This document shows positions 1 through 5,679 of a stretch of DNA of 7,511 nt, one piece after another. The DNA is taken from assembly GCA_022563625.1 (NCBI GenBank), contig JADFNA010000068.1:1-7511 (forward strand). Reading direction: 5' to 3'. A model generated the notes under the pieces. It saw nothing but the letters and a program-made list of their open reading frames with translations, was not told where the DNA came from and ran no database searches. Within the stretch, counting starts at the first letter, position 1. Every line of letters begins with the position of its first letter. Both the position numbers and the translations under genes were made by a program. This stretch comes from Candidatus Zixiibacteriota bacterium (GTDB taxonomy: Bacteria; Zixibacteria; MSB-5A5; GN15; JACZUZ01).

Positions 1-204
1 CTGAGCGCCGCCAAAGCGCCGACAGTCTTGAAACAGGGAGACCCGACTGATCCCACACTTCAGTCTATCGAGAAAGCTTATATCTATTACGTAATGGATC
101 AGAACAAAGGCAACAAGGCCAAAGTGGCGAAGATTTTGGGAATAGATAGTTCGACACTGTACCGAAAGCTTGAGCGGTATGGCTGGAAAAAAGATGAGAA
201 ATGA
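1..204 (+). CDS. Sigma-54-dependent response regulator (NtrC/PilR class), C-terminal fragment
   Basis: This is the 3' end of a gene truncated by the left edge: 67 codons in frame 1, ending at TGA 202-204. The visible part is a Fis-type helix-turn-helix. It has the family pattern 'IEKAYIYYVMDQNKGNKAKV' followed by 'AKILGIDSSTLYRKLERYGW', where GNK...A..LGI..(S/T)TLYRKL.RYG is the hallmark of the DNA-binding domain of NtrC-type activators. Such proteins normally carry an N-terminal receiver and a central AAA+ domain that remodels sigma-54 RNA polymerase; both lie outside the window. Two pilin genes with -24/-12 promoters follow directly, so a PilR-like role in pilin transcription is a strong contextual inference. 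The fragment alone cannot separate PilR from other NtrC paralogues. The family call is secure; the pathway assignment is inferred. Confidence 0.88.
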   Translation: MSAAKAPTVLKQGDPTDPTLQSIEKAYIYYVMDQNKGNKAKVAKILGIDSSTLYRKLERYGWKKDEK

Positions 205-283
205 ATGCATGGAGCGACTCGGGGTCGAGCGGCCTGTGCGGGAACTGAACAAACAATCTGAGAAATCCTATTTGGCCGCGATG

Positions 284-299
284 TGGAACGCAGTTTGCC
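284..299 (+). promoter_or_regulatory. Sigma-54 (-24/-12) promoter of the first pilin
   Basis: The sequence TGGAACGCAGTTTGCC fits the sigma-54 consensus TGGCACG-N4-TTGCW. The -24 GG (285-286) and -12 GC (297-298) are exactly 12 bases apart, and there is one mismatch in TGGCACG. The predicted transcription start is near 310, which leaves about 46 nt of leader before ATG 356. It lies 80 bp downstream of a gene for a sigma-54 activator, which fits the known PilR/RpoN control of pilin genes. Confidence 0.8.
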
Positions 300-355
300 A
301 CTTCCAATGACTGAGTCTGATGCGAACTCGGTTCGCGGAAAGGATATACGAAGGC

Positions 356-826
356 ATGAACATGAATAGTACCAGAGATTACCAGAGCGTTGCAGTGCAC
401 GGAAAACGGGCTAAAGAGGGCGGATTTACACTGATCGAGTTGATGATCGTGGTAGTGATAATTGGCATTTTGGCGTCGCTTGCCATACCGCGCTTTATGT
501 CGGCCACCACCAAGCAAAAACAGAATGAAGCCAAATTGATTCTCAAACAGTTGTATGTGAATCAGCGCGTTTACCGGCAGGAAAACACTGGTTACTGGGG
601 GAACGGCATCTCAGCCGACAGCACAGCGGCTAATCAACAGAACTTTGCCACACTGACGGTTGAGATCATGCCGACGGCCAAGTATAGCTATTCAATCATA
701 GCGACAGCGAATACGTTCCTGGTGACGGCGAACGCGACAGGTCTGGATGACGATCCGGCCCCGGATACTTGGACTATGGATCAGAACGGTGTGCTGACCG
801 TCGTTTCGGATGACGCACAGCTGTAG
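356..826 (+). CDS. Type IV pilin (PilA-like), first of a tandem pair
   Basis: This is a prepilin processed by the prepilin peptidase and assembled into a type IV pilus, or less likely a pseudopilus. The class III signal is clear: a charged leader ends in KEGG, and the mature protein begins FTLIELMIVVVIIGILA with Phe+1 and the conserved Glu+5, followed by AIPRF. The mature protein is about 133 residues and has no Cys, so it has no disulfide D-loop. The tail has an acidic 'GLDDDPAPDTWTMDQNG' segment shared with the second pilin. The frame is open back to ATG 320, but that codon would sit only about 10 nt after the predicted sigma-54 start. GGAAAGGA (337-344) precedes ATG 356, and GAAGG (350-354) lies 7 nt before ATG 362. 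I prefer 356 (156 aa), with 362 almost equal. Either gives an unusually long 21-23 residue leader. Whether it is the major or a minor pilin is unknown. Confidence 0.9.
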   Translation: MNMNSTRDYQSVAVHGKRAKEGGFTLIELMIVVVIIGILASLAIPRFMSATTKQKQNEAKLILKQLYVNQRVYRQENTGYWGNGISADSTAANQQNFATLTVEIMPTAKYSYSIIATANTFLVTANATGLDDDPAPDTWTMDQNGVLTVVSDDAQL

Positions 827-949
827 ACTAGACGAGATAACAAGAAAGATGAAAAACGAGAGAGCCATCAGAGTCTTGCACAATGCGAAAGTTCGTGCAA
901 ATCGCAAGGCCAGTCTGATTCAGGAAGGGTTGTCGCTGGTCAATCGTTG

Positions 950-964
950 GGCGTCTACGACGCC
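950..964 (+). other. Short GC-rich hairpin / dyad between the pilins
   Basis: GGCGTC-TAC-GACGCC is a perfect 6-bp inverted repeat with a 3-base loop. The following bases (GCTTTGTCG) are not a proper U-tract, so it is at best a weak terminator of the first pilin. It lies about 75 bp upstream of the second sigma-54 promoter, so it could equally be an upstream activator site. Neither role is established by the sequence. Confidence 0.35.
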
Positions 965-1038
965 GCTTTGTCGAAATCAAGTAGCAAGCGACTCTGCGGC
1001 AGGTTGTTATGAAGCCTGTTCATAGTTTTCGGCGAGTC

Positions 1039-1054
1039 TGGCGCCTGTCTTGCG
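1039..1054 (+). promoter_or_regulatory. Sigma-54 (-24/-12) promoter of the second pilin
   Basis: The sequence TGGCGCCTGTCTTGCG matches TGGCACG-N4-TTGCW with GG at 1040-1041 and GC at 1052-1053, the required 12-base separation. The predicted start is near 1065. An independent -24/-12 element between the pilins shows that the second pilin can be transcribed without the first. Confidence 0.8.
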
Positions 1055-1110
1055 AATCAAATGAGCCGAACAGCGATTCGGTCCGCAAAGGCCGTTGCAA
1101 AATCGCCACC

Positions 1111-1143
1111 GAGAAGAGAAGAAAAGAAGAGAGAAGAAGAGAA
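1111..1143 (+). other. Polypurine tract in the leader of the second pilin
   Basis: There are 33 consecutive A/G bases on the + strand. They are followed by one T and a further purine run (1145-1152), so ATG 1143-1145 is embedded in the tract. The tract lies in the predicted untranslated leader, about 50-80 nt before the preferred start at 1191. It could act as an unstructured ribosome standby site or as the binding region for an upstream start at 1143. No function can be proven from sequence. Confidence 0.5.
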
Positions 1144-1190
1144 TGAAGAAAACGGAAACCAATCACCATCTAACACAGGGAGCTTTTCAG

Positions 1191-1616
1191 ATGAACATTC
1201 GCAAACAGAACAAAAAAGGTTTCACACTGATCGAGCTGATGATCGTGGTCGTGATTATCGGCATTTTGGCCGCGCTGGCGATTCCGCGTTTTATGCAGGC
1301 CACAACTAAATCGAAACAGTCAGAAGCCAAGCAGATTCTCAAGCAGATTTATACCATGGAACGCACTTATCGCCAGGAAAAGGGCGTGTATTTGGCTGGT
1401 GGCCCGGCTGATTCAGCCACTGGCGCCGGTCTGGCTGCGCTCGGCGTTGAGATTATGCCGACCGCTCTGTATTCATACAGCGTCACCGCTGTCGCTGGCA
1501 CCAGTTTCCTGGCCACAGCCACAGCCACCGGTCTTGATGATGACCCCACCAATGATGTCTGGACTATTGATCAGAATGGCAACTTGCAGAATACAACCAA
1601 CGACGTTACCGGCTAA
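1191..1616 (+). CDS. Type IV pilin (PilA-like), second of a tandem pair
   Basis: This is a prepilin of 141 aa with the classical short leader MNIRKQNKKG, then mature FTLIELMIVVVIIGILAALA with Phe+1 and Glu+5. The mature part is 131 residues and lacks Cys. It is clearly a paralogue of the preceding pilin: it shares the N-terminal helix, the KQ.EAK.ILKQ.Y and YRQE segments, VEIMPTA.YSYS, and the tail GLDDDP..D.WT.DQNG. The acidic tail could be a metal-binding loop, as in some pseudopilins, but this is inference. Start 1191 is supported by AGGGAG (1177-1182) at 8-nt spacing and by leader length. An in-frame ATG at 1143 would give a 26-residue leader, and the frame is open back to a TTG at 1095. 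A strong terminator follows 46 bp after the stop. The better ribosome site suggests this may be the more highly expressed pilin. Confidence 0.93.
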   Translation: MNIRKQNKKGFTLIELMIVVVIIGILAALAIPRFMQATTKSKQSEAKQILKQIYTMERTYRQEKGVYLAGGPADSATGAGLAALGVEIMPTALYSYSVTAVAGTSFLATATATGLDDDPTNDVWTIDQNGNLQNTTNDVTG

Positions 1617-1662
1617 GTACCAGATTCGTCAGTCAGTCTGATCGGTTAGACTCCGATCGAGA

Positions 1663-1692
1663 GGGTCCGCCTCCCCGGCGGGCCCTTTTTTT
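1663..1692 (+). terminator. Rho-independent terminator after the second pilin
   Basis: A 9-bp GC-rich stem, GGGTCCGCC (1663-1671) pairing with GGCGGGCCC (1677-1685) with one G-T wobble, closes a TCCCC loop. Seven T residues follow (1686-1692). This is a textbook intrinsic terminator that separates the pilin block from the next operon. Confidence 0.95.
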
Positions 1693-1775
1693 GTGTGGTT
1701 TAAGTTCACTAACCCAATAGAATAGCATTATCAGCCGCCTCAGCGGTTTTCTACAGAAAGCCCTGGTATCTGTCG

Positions 1776-2408
1776 ATGAGATATGGAAGAGACCTGTTAT
1801 CGAGGAAAGCACACGATCGTATGGAAATACTTGAGCGCGTTCAAACCGGGACTGGCCAGCGGACGGTCCGTGTGCAAATTTACGAAGCGGTCGAGGCTGG
1901 GGCTGCTGATGATCGGCGCGAGTTATATCGAGTGCGTTCGATCTGCAATGAATATCTGGGCGGCGCAGCGCTCAATCTACCGCGGATCGTAATAGAAGGG
2001 TCGTTCTGGCCGTCCACGACTGCCACAAGAATCAAAGACAGGTCTGTTGGCCTGGTTCTGTGCCGCAATATCGAATGCTGGGCGGCCAGTTGGACTGAAT
2101 TGTCCTCAGAGATTCACCGTATGCTGGCGCCGGGAGGGATTTTCTATTTGAGCGCCCCGGATGCGAAAGCGTTTTTTGACCCGCAGACGAATCTGCCTCT
2201 CACACACCGTCTGCCGGCGGACCTGGCCCGCCTGTTTCAGGTTCTGGCCCTTCGTGAAGATCAGCCGGTTTTGCGATCGCTTGACTACGCGACGGTGTGG
2301 GACATGCGTGATATGTTTGAGATTCATGATTATACCCACCGCGATCTGGCCGACGCTCCGGCGCTTTGCTCCGGTATGCTGGAGTTCTCTCTGGCGAAAA
2401 GATTCTGA
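1776..2408 (+). CDS. Divergent class I SAM-methyltransferase-like protein
   Basis: The frame encodes 210 aa. The most recognisable part is 'IHRMLAPGGIFYLSAPDA' (residues 113-130), which fits the motif of class I methyltransferases of the UbiE/Methyltransf_11 type where L.PGG is followed by a beta strand. Before it, 'RSVGLVLCRNIECW' (89-102) sits where the motif IV strand is expected, and 'KAHDR' (11-15) resembles the H-x-R(Y) entry to the fold. The glycine-rich SAM loop (motif I, DxGxGxG) and the acidic residue at the end of strand 2 are not visible in residues 28-60. The protein may therefore be a degenerate or non-catalytic member. ATG 1776 has no clear Shine-Dalgarno; ATG 1821 has GAGGAAAG at 11-nt spacing and more typical codon use after it (195 aa). 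It is probably the first gene of an operon with the two exported proteins 60 bp downstream. The substrate is unknown. Confidence 0.6.
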   Translation: MRYGRDLLSRKAHDRMEILERVQTGTGQRTVRVQIYEAVEAGAADDRRELYRVRSICNEYLGGAALNLPRIVIEGSFWPSTTATRIKDRSVGLVLCRNIECWAASWTELSSEIHRMLAPGGIFYLSAPDAKAFFDPQTNLPLTHRLPADLARLFQVLALREDQPVLRSLDYATVWDMRDMFEIHDYTHRDLADAPALCSGMLEFSLAKRF

Positions 2409-2468
2409 GACCACAAAACTCTCGCTTCAACGTTGTGCCGGCGCCGGTTGACAGGTAAGTTGGATCGT

Positions 2469-4517
2469 ATGCGTGGTCAGAATAACTCTACATATTCCCC
2501 GTTTCGCAAGAGCGCATTTGCCGCTGTTTTGACAGGAATCTTCTTCTGCCTGTGTACTTCGTTTGCGCCGGGGCAGGAAAGCGCAATGAACGGCCAGGCC
2601 GCCGAAGAGTCCATCTCCCTGGCTCCGTTAGAGCTCGAACGGGCGGGGATAAGGGCGCTTCTGGGATACATAAATCTGCGCGAGTCTGATTTTGGCTTCC
2701 GTAATGACTATATGCCGCCTGATAGTTTTTCTCTGCTCCAGTTCAACTATCTCAACAGCCACCCGCTCGAGTTAACTGAATATGTTTCATCTTTTGCGGC
2801 TGCGGCCGAAGAAGGTTTTGCGGAGACAATAAAGCGGGCAGTGGTTGATCTGCGCGCAGAGCATGGAACCGGCCCTGTCACGGTGGCTGAGCCGGACCTG
2901 ACGGAAATGAGCGGATTTGGTTTGTATTACCGAAGTTCCGACATCAATGCGCTGTTGACCGTAATCTACCCACTGGTGAATACAACACTGCCGGCGGCAA
3001 CCGATTCAACTCTGGCGCGATTGCGCAAATCACAAAGAATATTTCTGTACCGGGATTTGCCGGAACTCCTGCTGGAAGACGAACTGGCGCACGAGCGCGA
3101 TGTCTTTATTCACGATTCTATTCAACAGGCCGAAAAGGAAACTCTCAGGAAATTTGTTTCATTCGGGACGAAAATTCGCCCGGAATTTATTCTGCGTTAC
3201 GGAACCGAAGCGGCGCTTGAGATTCTGCGTGGAGTCGAACAGCTTATGCTCTCGGTCGAAAGAGGCGAACTCGTGTTATCAGAGGCGCTGTTCTCAAGCG
3301 TGGAGGAACCCGGCCGGAAGGGATTGCGGACGTTATTGGGCCGGCACGAGGGATGGAAGATATCCGGCGCCGGGGATGACTATCACACCGGCGATTTTAC
3401 TGTCCTGATAGATATTGGCGGCAATGACCACTATGATTTGAGCTACAATCCCGCAGCGCCACACCCCAGAATTATCATAGATCTGGCCGGTGATGACATC
3501 TACTCAGGGAAATCCCGGCACACGGTCGGGTCCGGTTTGTTTTCACTGGGACTGCTGATAGACTGGGACGGCGATGACACCTACCGCGCCGGCAATTTCT
3601 CAATCGGTTCCGGGTTCTGCGGGGTGGGAATTGTGTATGACCGGGCAGGTGATGATCGTTATCTGGGTGATACTTTTACACAGGGCGCGGGCGCGTTCGG
3701 GCTGGGTGTGTTGTTTGACGAAAGCGGCCGTGATGTGTATCAGGCGGCATTCAACGCACAGGCGTTCGGTTTCACAAAAGGAGCCGGGCTTTTGATTGAT
3801 AGGCGTGGCAATGACAATTATCTGGCGGGTGACAAATACTCCGATGTGTTGCGCTATGACAATCATTACCTGTCGCTTTCCCAGGGTTTCGGGTATGGCA
3901 TGCGGCCGTTTATGTCAGGCGGTATCGGAGGGTTGATAGATTTGGAAGGAAACGACACGTACAAGGCCGATATTTTTGGCCAGGGGTCGAGCTACTGGCG
4001 TTCGATTGGTTTTGTGTACGACAATTCCGGCAATGATCAATACCTGGCGCATCAGTACGCCCAGGGTTCCGCGACGCATATGGCGCTCGGCGCGCTGGTC
4101 GATGCAGCCGGCGATGATTTTTATCGCAGTAAAGGCGTCTCGCAGGGATGCGGCCATGATTACTCTTTCGCTGTGCTGAGCGACAGAAGCGGCAATGATG
4201 TGTATCATGCTGTTGATTTATCTCAGGGCGCTGGATCGGCCAATGGTGTCGGGTTGCTGTGTGACCTGTCCGGTGATGATCGTTATCATATTGGCAATCC
4301 CGCCAACACGAATGGATACGGCAATCCTCGCCGGGAGTTTGGTTCAATCGGGCTGTTGCTTGATCTGGGAGGCGTTGACGTCTATGACGGGTTCGGCGCT
4401 GACAACACCGTCTGGCGGGTTGAGAGCAAATGGGGCGGCGGATTTGATTGTATCTGGGAGCAATGGTTTTCAGATTCGGCCGGGGTAAACTCCCAGGCAG
4501 GCGGGGTGGGGCGCTGA
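2469..4517 (+). CDS. Secreted protein with a C-terminal array of Asp/Gly/Tyr-rich (GDDxY) repeats
   Basis: The product is 682 aa from ATG 2469, with a Sec-type signal peptide: basic n-region ending FRK, hydrophobic core AFAAVLTGIFFCLCTSFA, and probable cleavage near residues 35-39. Residues about 40-310 are largely helical and charged, with no family I recognise. From about residue 312 there are 12 units built on [L/I/V]-x-D-x-x-G-[DN]-D-x-Y, mostly 23-27 residues apart. Many contain QGxG, for example 'LLIDWDGDDTYRAGNF' and 'IVYDRAGDDRYLGD'; one unit has a long insert (residues about 445-480). The spacing suggests a beta-solenoid, and the aligned acidic turns suggest Ca2+ binding loosely like RTX, but the unit is not the GGxGxDxLx nonapeptide. 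The frame is open to TTG 2433, but ATG 2469 fits the signal peptide. The stop overlaps the next ATG. Likely location is the periplasm or cell surface; function unknown. Confidence 0.85.
   Translation: MRGQNNSTYSPFRKSAFAAVLTGIFFCLCTSFAPGQESAMNGQAAEESISLAPLELERAGIRALLGYINLRESDFGFRNDYMPPDSFSLLQFNYLNSHPLELTEYVSSFAAAAEEGFAETIKRAVVDLRAEHGTGPVTVAEPDLTEMSGFGLYYRSSDINALLTVIYPLVNTTLPAATDSTLARLRKSQRIFLYRDLPELLLEDELAHERDVFIHDSIQQAEKETLRKFVSFGTKIRPEFILRYGTEAALEILRGVEQLMLSVERGELVLSEALFSSVEEPGRKGLRTLLGRHEGWKISGAGDDYHTGDFTVLIDIGGNDHYDLSYNPAAPHPRIIIDLAGDDIYSGKSRHTVGSGLFSLGLLIDWDGDDTYRAGNFSIGSGFCGVGIVYDRAGDDRYLGDTFTQGAGAFGLGVLFDESGRDVYQAAFNAQAFGFTKGAGLLIDRRGNDNYLAGDKYSDVLRYDNHYLSLSQGFGYGMRPFMSGGIGGLIDLEGNDTYKADIFGQGSSYWRSIGFVYDNSGNDQYLAHQYAQGSATHMALGALVDAAGDDFYRSKGVSQGCGHDYSFAVLSDRSGNDVYHAVDLSQGAGSANGVGLLCDLSGDDRYHIGNPANTNGYGNPRREFGSIGLLLDLGGVDVYDGFGADNTVWRVESKWGGGFDCIWEQWFSDSAGVNSQAGGVGR
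3402..4410 (+). repeat. Protein-level repeat array: about 12 GDDxY / QGxG units
   Basis: Twelve consecutive units align on Asp-x-x-Gly-(Asp/Asn)-Asp-x-Tyr. Their cores include IDIGGNDHY, IDLAGDDIY, IDWDGDDTY, YDRAGDDRY, FDESGRDVY, IDRRGNDNY, IDLEGNDTY, YDNSGNDQY, VDAAGDDFY, SDRSGNDVY, CDLSGDDRY and LDLGGVDVY. A partial unit (GAGDDYHTGDF) precedes them. The DNA units have diverged, so this is an old duplication kept by protein-level selection and not a recent DNA repeat. Confidence 0.85.
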
Positions 4518-5548
4518 TGCGGTTTCGCTCTGTCATACCGCTGTCCCCGTTGTCCCGGCTGTTCCCGTTGATAGTGATGTTCGCTTTCGCGTCATCTTTG
4601 TACGCCGCTGTGTCCGCCGCAGTGTCCGAAACAGTGTCCGTCCAGACAGACGAGGCGTCCGCTGATACAGTTAATATCAGTGGGCTTGTCGATTCGCTGT
4701 TTGTCATTGCCAGTTCTGGTGAGTTGAGATATCGCGAACAGGTTGAACCTGCCAAAGAGGAACTGGTCAAACTCGGCGCCCGAGCGGCGCCGCGTCTGGT
4801 TGAAAAACTTACCACACCCGATGCGCGCGAGCGGCTGACAATTATTCGTACGCTGGCAAAAATCGGCGGCCCGGCAGTCCCACACCTGCGTCGTTCGCTG
4901 GTCAGGCTCGAAAATGCGCTGCAATTGAAAAGAATCTGCTGGGCGCTGGGGGATATGAACGAAGCCGCCGCGCCGGCTTTACCGGAATTGATTGTCAGCG
5001 CCAGTAATCCTGATTGGCAGGTGCGCGAATACTCCCTGCGCGCGCTGGGAAAAATCGGAGACACATCGACCGCGCAGTATGTCATTGATGCTCTCTCTGA
5101 TCCTGTCGGGCAGGTGCGCAAATCCGCCGCCTGGTCGGCAGGACAGCTCAAGACCGCCGAGTTCAGCGCGGTCTTGGCTCATACGCTGGACGATGAGTAT
5201 TATGGGGCGCGTTTGAACGCCGCCGATGCTCTGGCGCTGATTGGACCGACAGCGGCCACCAGCCTGATGGCGCTAATCGGGGCGGATGATGGAGCGGCAG
5301 GCGACCTGGCGTGTGAGACGCTGGGCCGAGCGTGCGCCGGCGAAAACGATCCAGTGGTGACAAGCTGCCTGATTGACCAATTGCTCGAGGGCCGCCCGTC
5401 CCGGCGCGCGGCGGCGGCGCGGGGACTCGGGTATTGCGCCGGCCAGTCCACCAGCGCCTCGCTTCAATCTTTGCGATTGACAGAAAGTGATCCCTATGTT
5501 ATTCAAATGATTGATGATGCAGTCCGGCGAATGAGCTCTTCAGAATGA
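4517..5548 (+). CDS. Exported HEAT-repeat protein
   Basis: The product is 343 aa. The N-terminus is a signal peptide (MRFRSVIPLSPLSRLFPLIV, then MFAFASSLYA) with a likely cleavage after Ala30 or Ala34. After a Ser/Thr/Val linker, residues about 75-340 form tandem helical pairs typical of HEAT/PBS-lyase-type repeats. Examples are 'GARAAPRLVEKLTTPDARER', 'VREYSLRALGKIGD' (169-182), 'VRKSAAWSAGQLK' (200-212) and 'ARLNAADALALIGPTA' (231-246). These folds are protein-protein interaction scaffolds; no catalytic motif is visible. ATG 4517 overlaps the upstream TGA (TGATG) and is preceded by GGGGTGGGG (4503-4511), so the two genes are translationally coupled. That suggests stoichiometric production and possibly a complex between the two exported proteins. 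The frame continues back to TTG 4448, but that start would bury the signal peptide. Function unknown. Confidence 0.85.
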   Translation: MRFRSVIPLSPLSRLFPLIVMFAFASSLYAAVSAAVSETVSVQTDEASADTVNISGLVDSLFVIASSGELRYREQVEPAKEELVKLGARAAPRLVEKLTTPDARERLTIIRTLAKIGGPAVPHLRRSLVRLENALQLKRICWALGDMNEAAAPALPELIVSASNPDWQVREYSLRALGKIGDTSTAQYVIDALSDPVGQVRKSAAWSAGQLKTAEFSAVLAHTLDDEYYGARLNAADALALIGPTAATSLMALIGADDGAAGDLACETLGRACAGENDPVVTSCLIDQLLEGRPSRRAAAARGLGYCAGQSTSASLQSLRLTESDPYVIQMIDDAVRRMSSSE

Positions 5549-5620
5549 TTGCGCTGACGGCATCGCTGATTCATTGATTCACTGGTCCGCTGTTTCACTG
5601 CCTTCCAGTATCACTGTGTG

Positions 5621-5651
5621 TCAGCGCGCAGGGGCCTGAGCGGAGCGCTGA
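5621..5651. repeat. 7-bp inverted repeat upstream of the exonuclease gene
   Basis: TCAGCGC (5621-5627) and GCGCTGA (5645-5651) are perfect reverse complements separated by 17 bases. There is no T-tract, so this is not an intrinsic terminator on present evidence. It could be a weak hairpin at the end of the upstream operon or an operator. Confidence 0.35.
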
Positions 5652-5679
5652 TGATTCCTATGTATTTCCGCAGTATCAT

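Larger units (their letters stand above)
827..1190 (+). other. Intergenic / 5' leader region between the two pilins
   Basis: This 364-base stretch has no convincing gene. It holds a short GC-rich hairpin at 950-964, a sigma-54 promoter at 1039-1054, a 33-base all-purine run at 1111-1143 and the Shine-Dalgarno sequence of the second pilin (AGGGAG, 1177-1182). A 58-codon frame starting at ATG 849 resembles nothing I recognise and lacks a good ribosome binding site, so I do not call it. The predicted untranslated leader of the second pilin is about 125 nt, much longer than that of the first. Confidence 0.6.

Noticed and set aside
215..227. CGAC-TCGGG-GTCG dyad upstream of the first sigma-54 promoter as an activator binding site.
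   Set aside because: The arms are only 4 bp and do not match the dyad upstream of the second promoter, so there is no shared site to support it.
849..1025. A 58-codon + strand frame between the pilins.
   Set aside because: It has no good ribosome binding site or recognisable family, and it overlaps the hairpin and the region upstream of the second sigma-54 promoter. Coding potential is not convincing.
1783..1992. Overlapping 69-codon frame at the start of the methyltransferase-like gene.
   Set aside because: Codon use and continuity favour the 1776-2408 frame. It is kept only as a possible sign of a frameshift.
3402..4410. The Asp/Gly repeats as a classical RTX toxin array.
   Set aside because: The units are about 25 residues with a D-x-x-G-D-D-x-Y core and not the GGxGxDxLx nonapeptide. 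A Sec signal peptide replaces the C-terminal type I secretion signal.
3910..5151. Long minus-strand open frame of 413 codons opposite the solenoid and HEAT genes.
   Set aside because: The translation is low-complexity (rich in Arg, Ser, His, Cys) with no domain pattern. The + strand genes have clear signal peptides and repeats. It is an antisense shadow of biased codon use.
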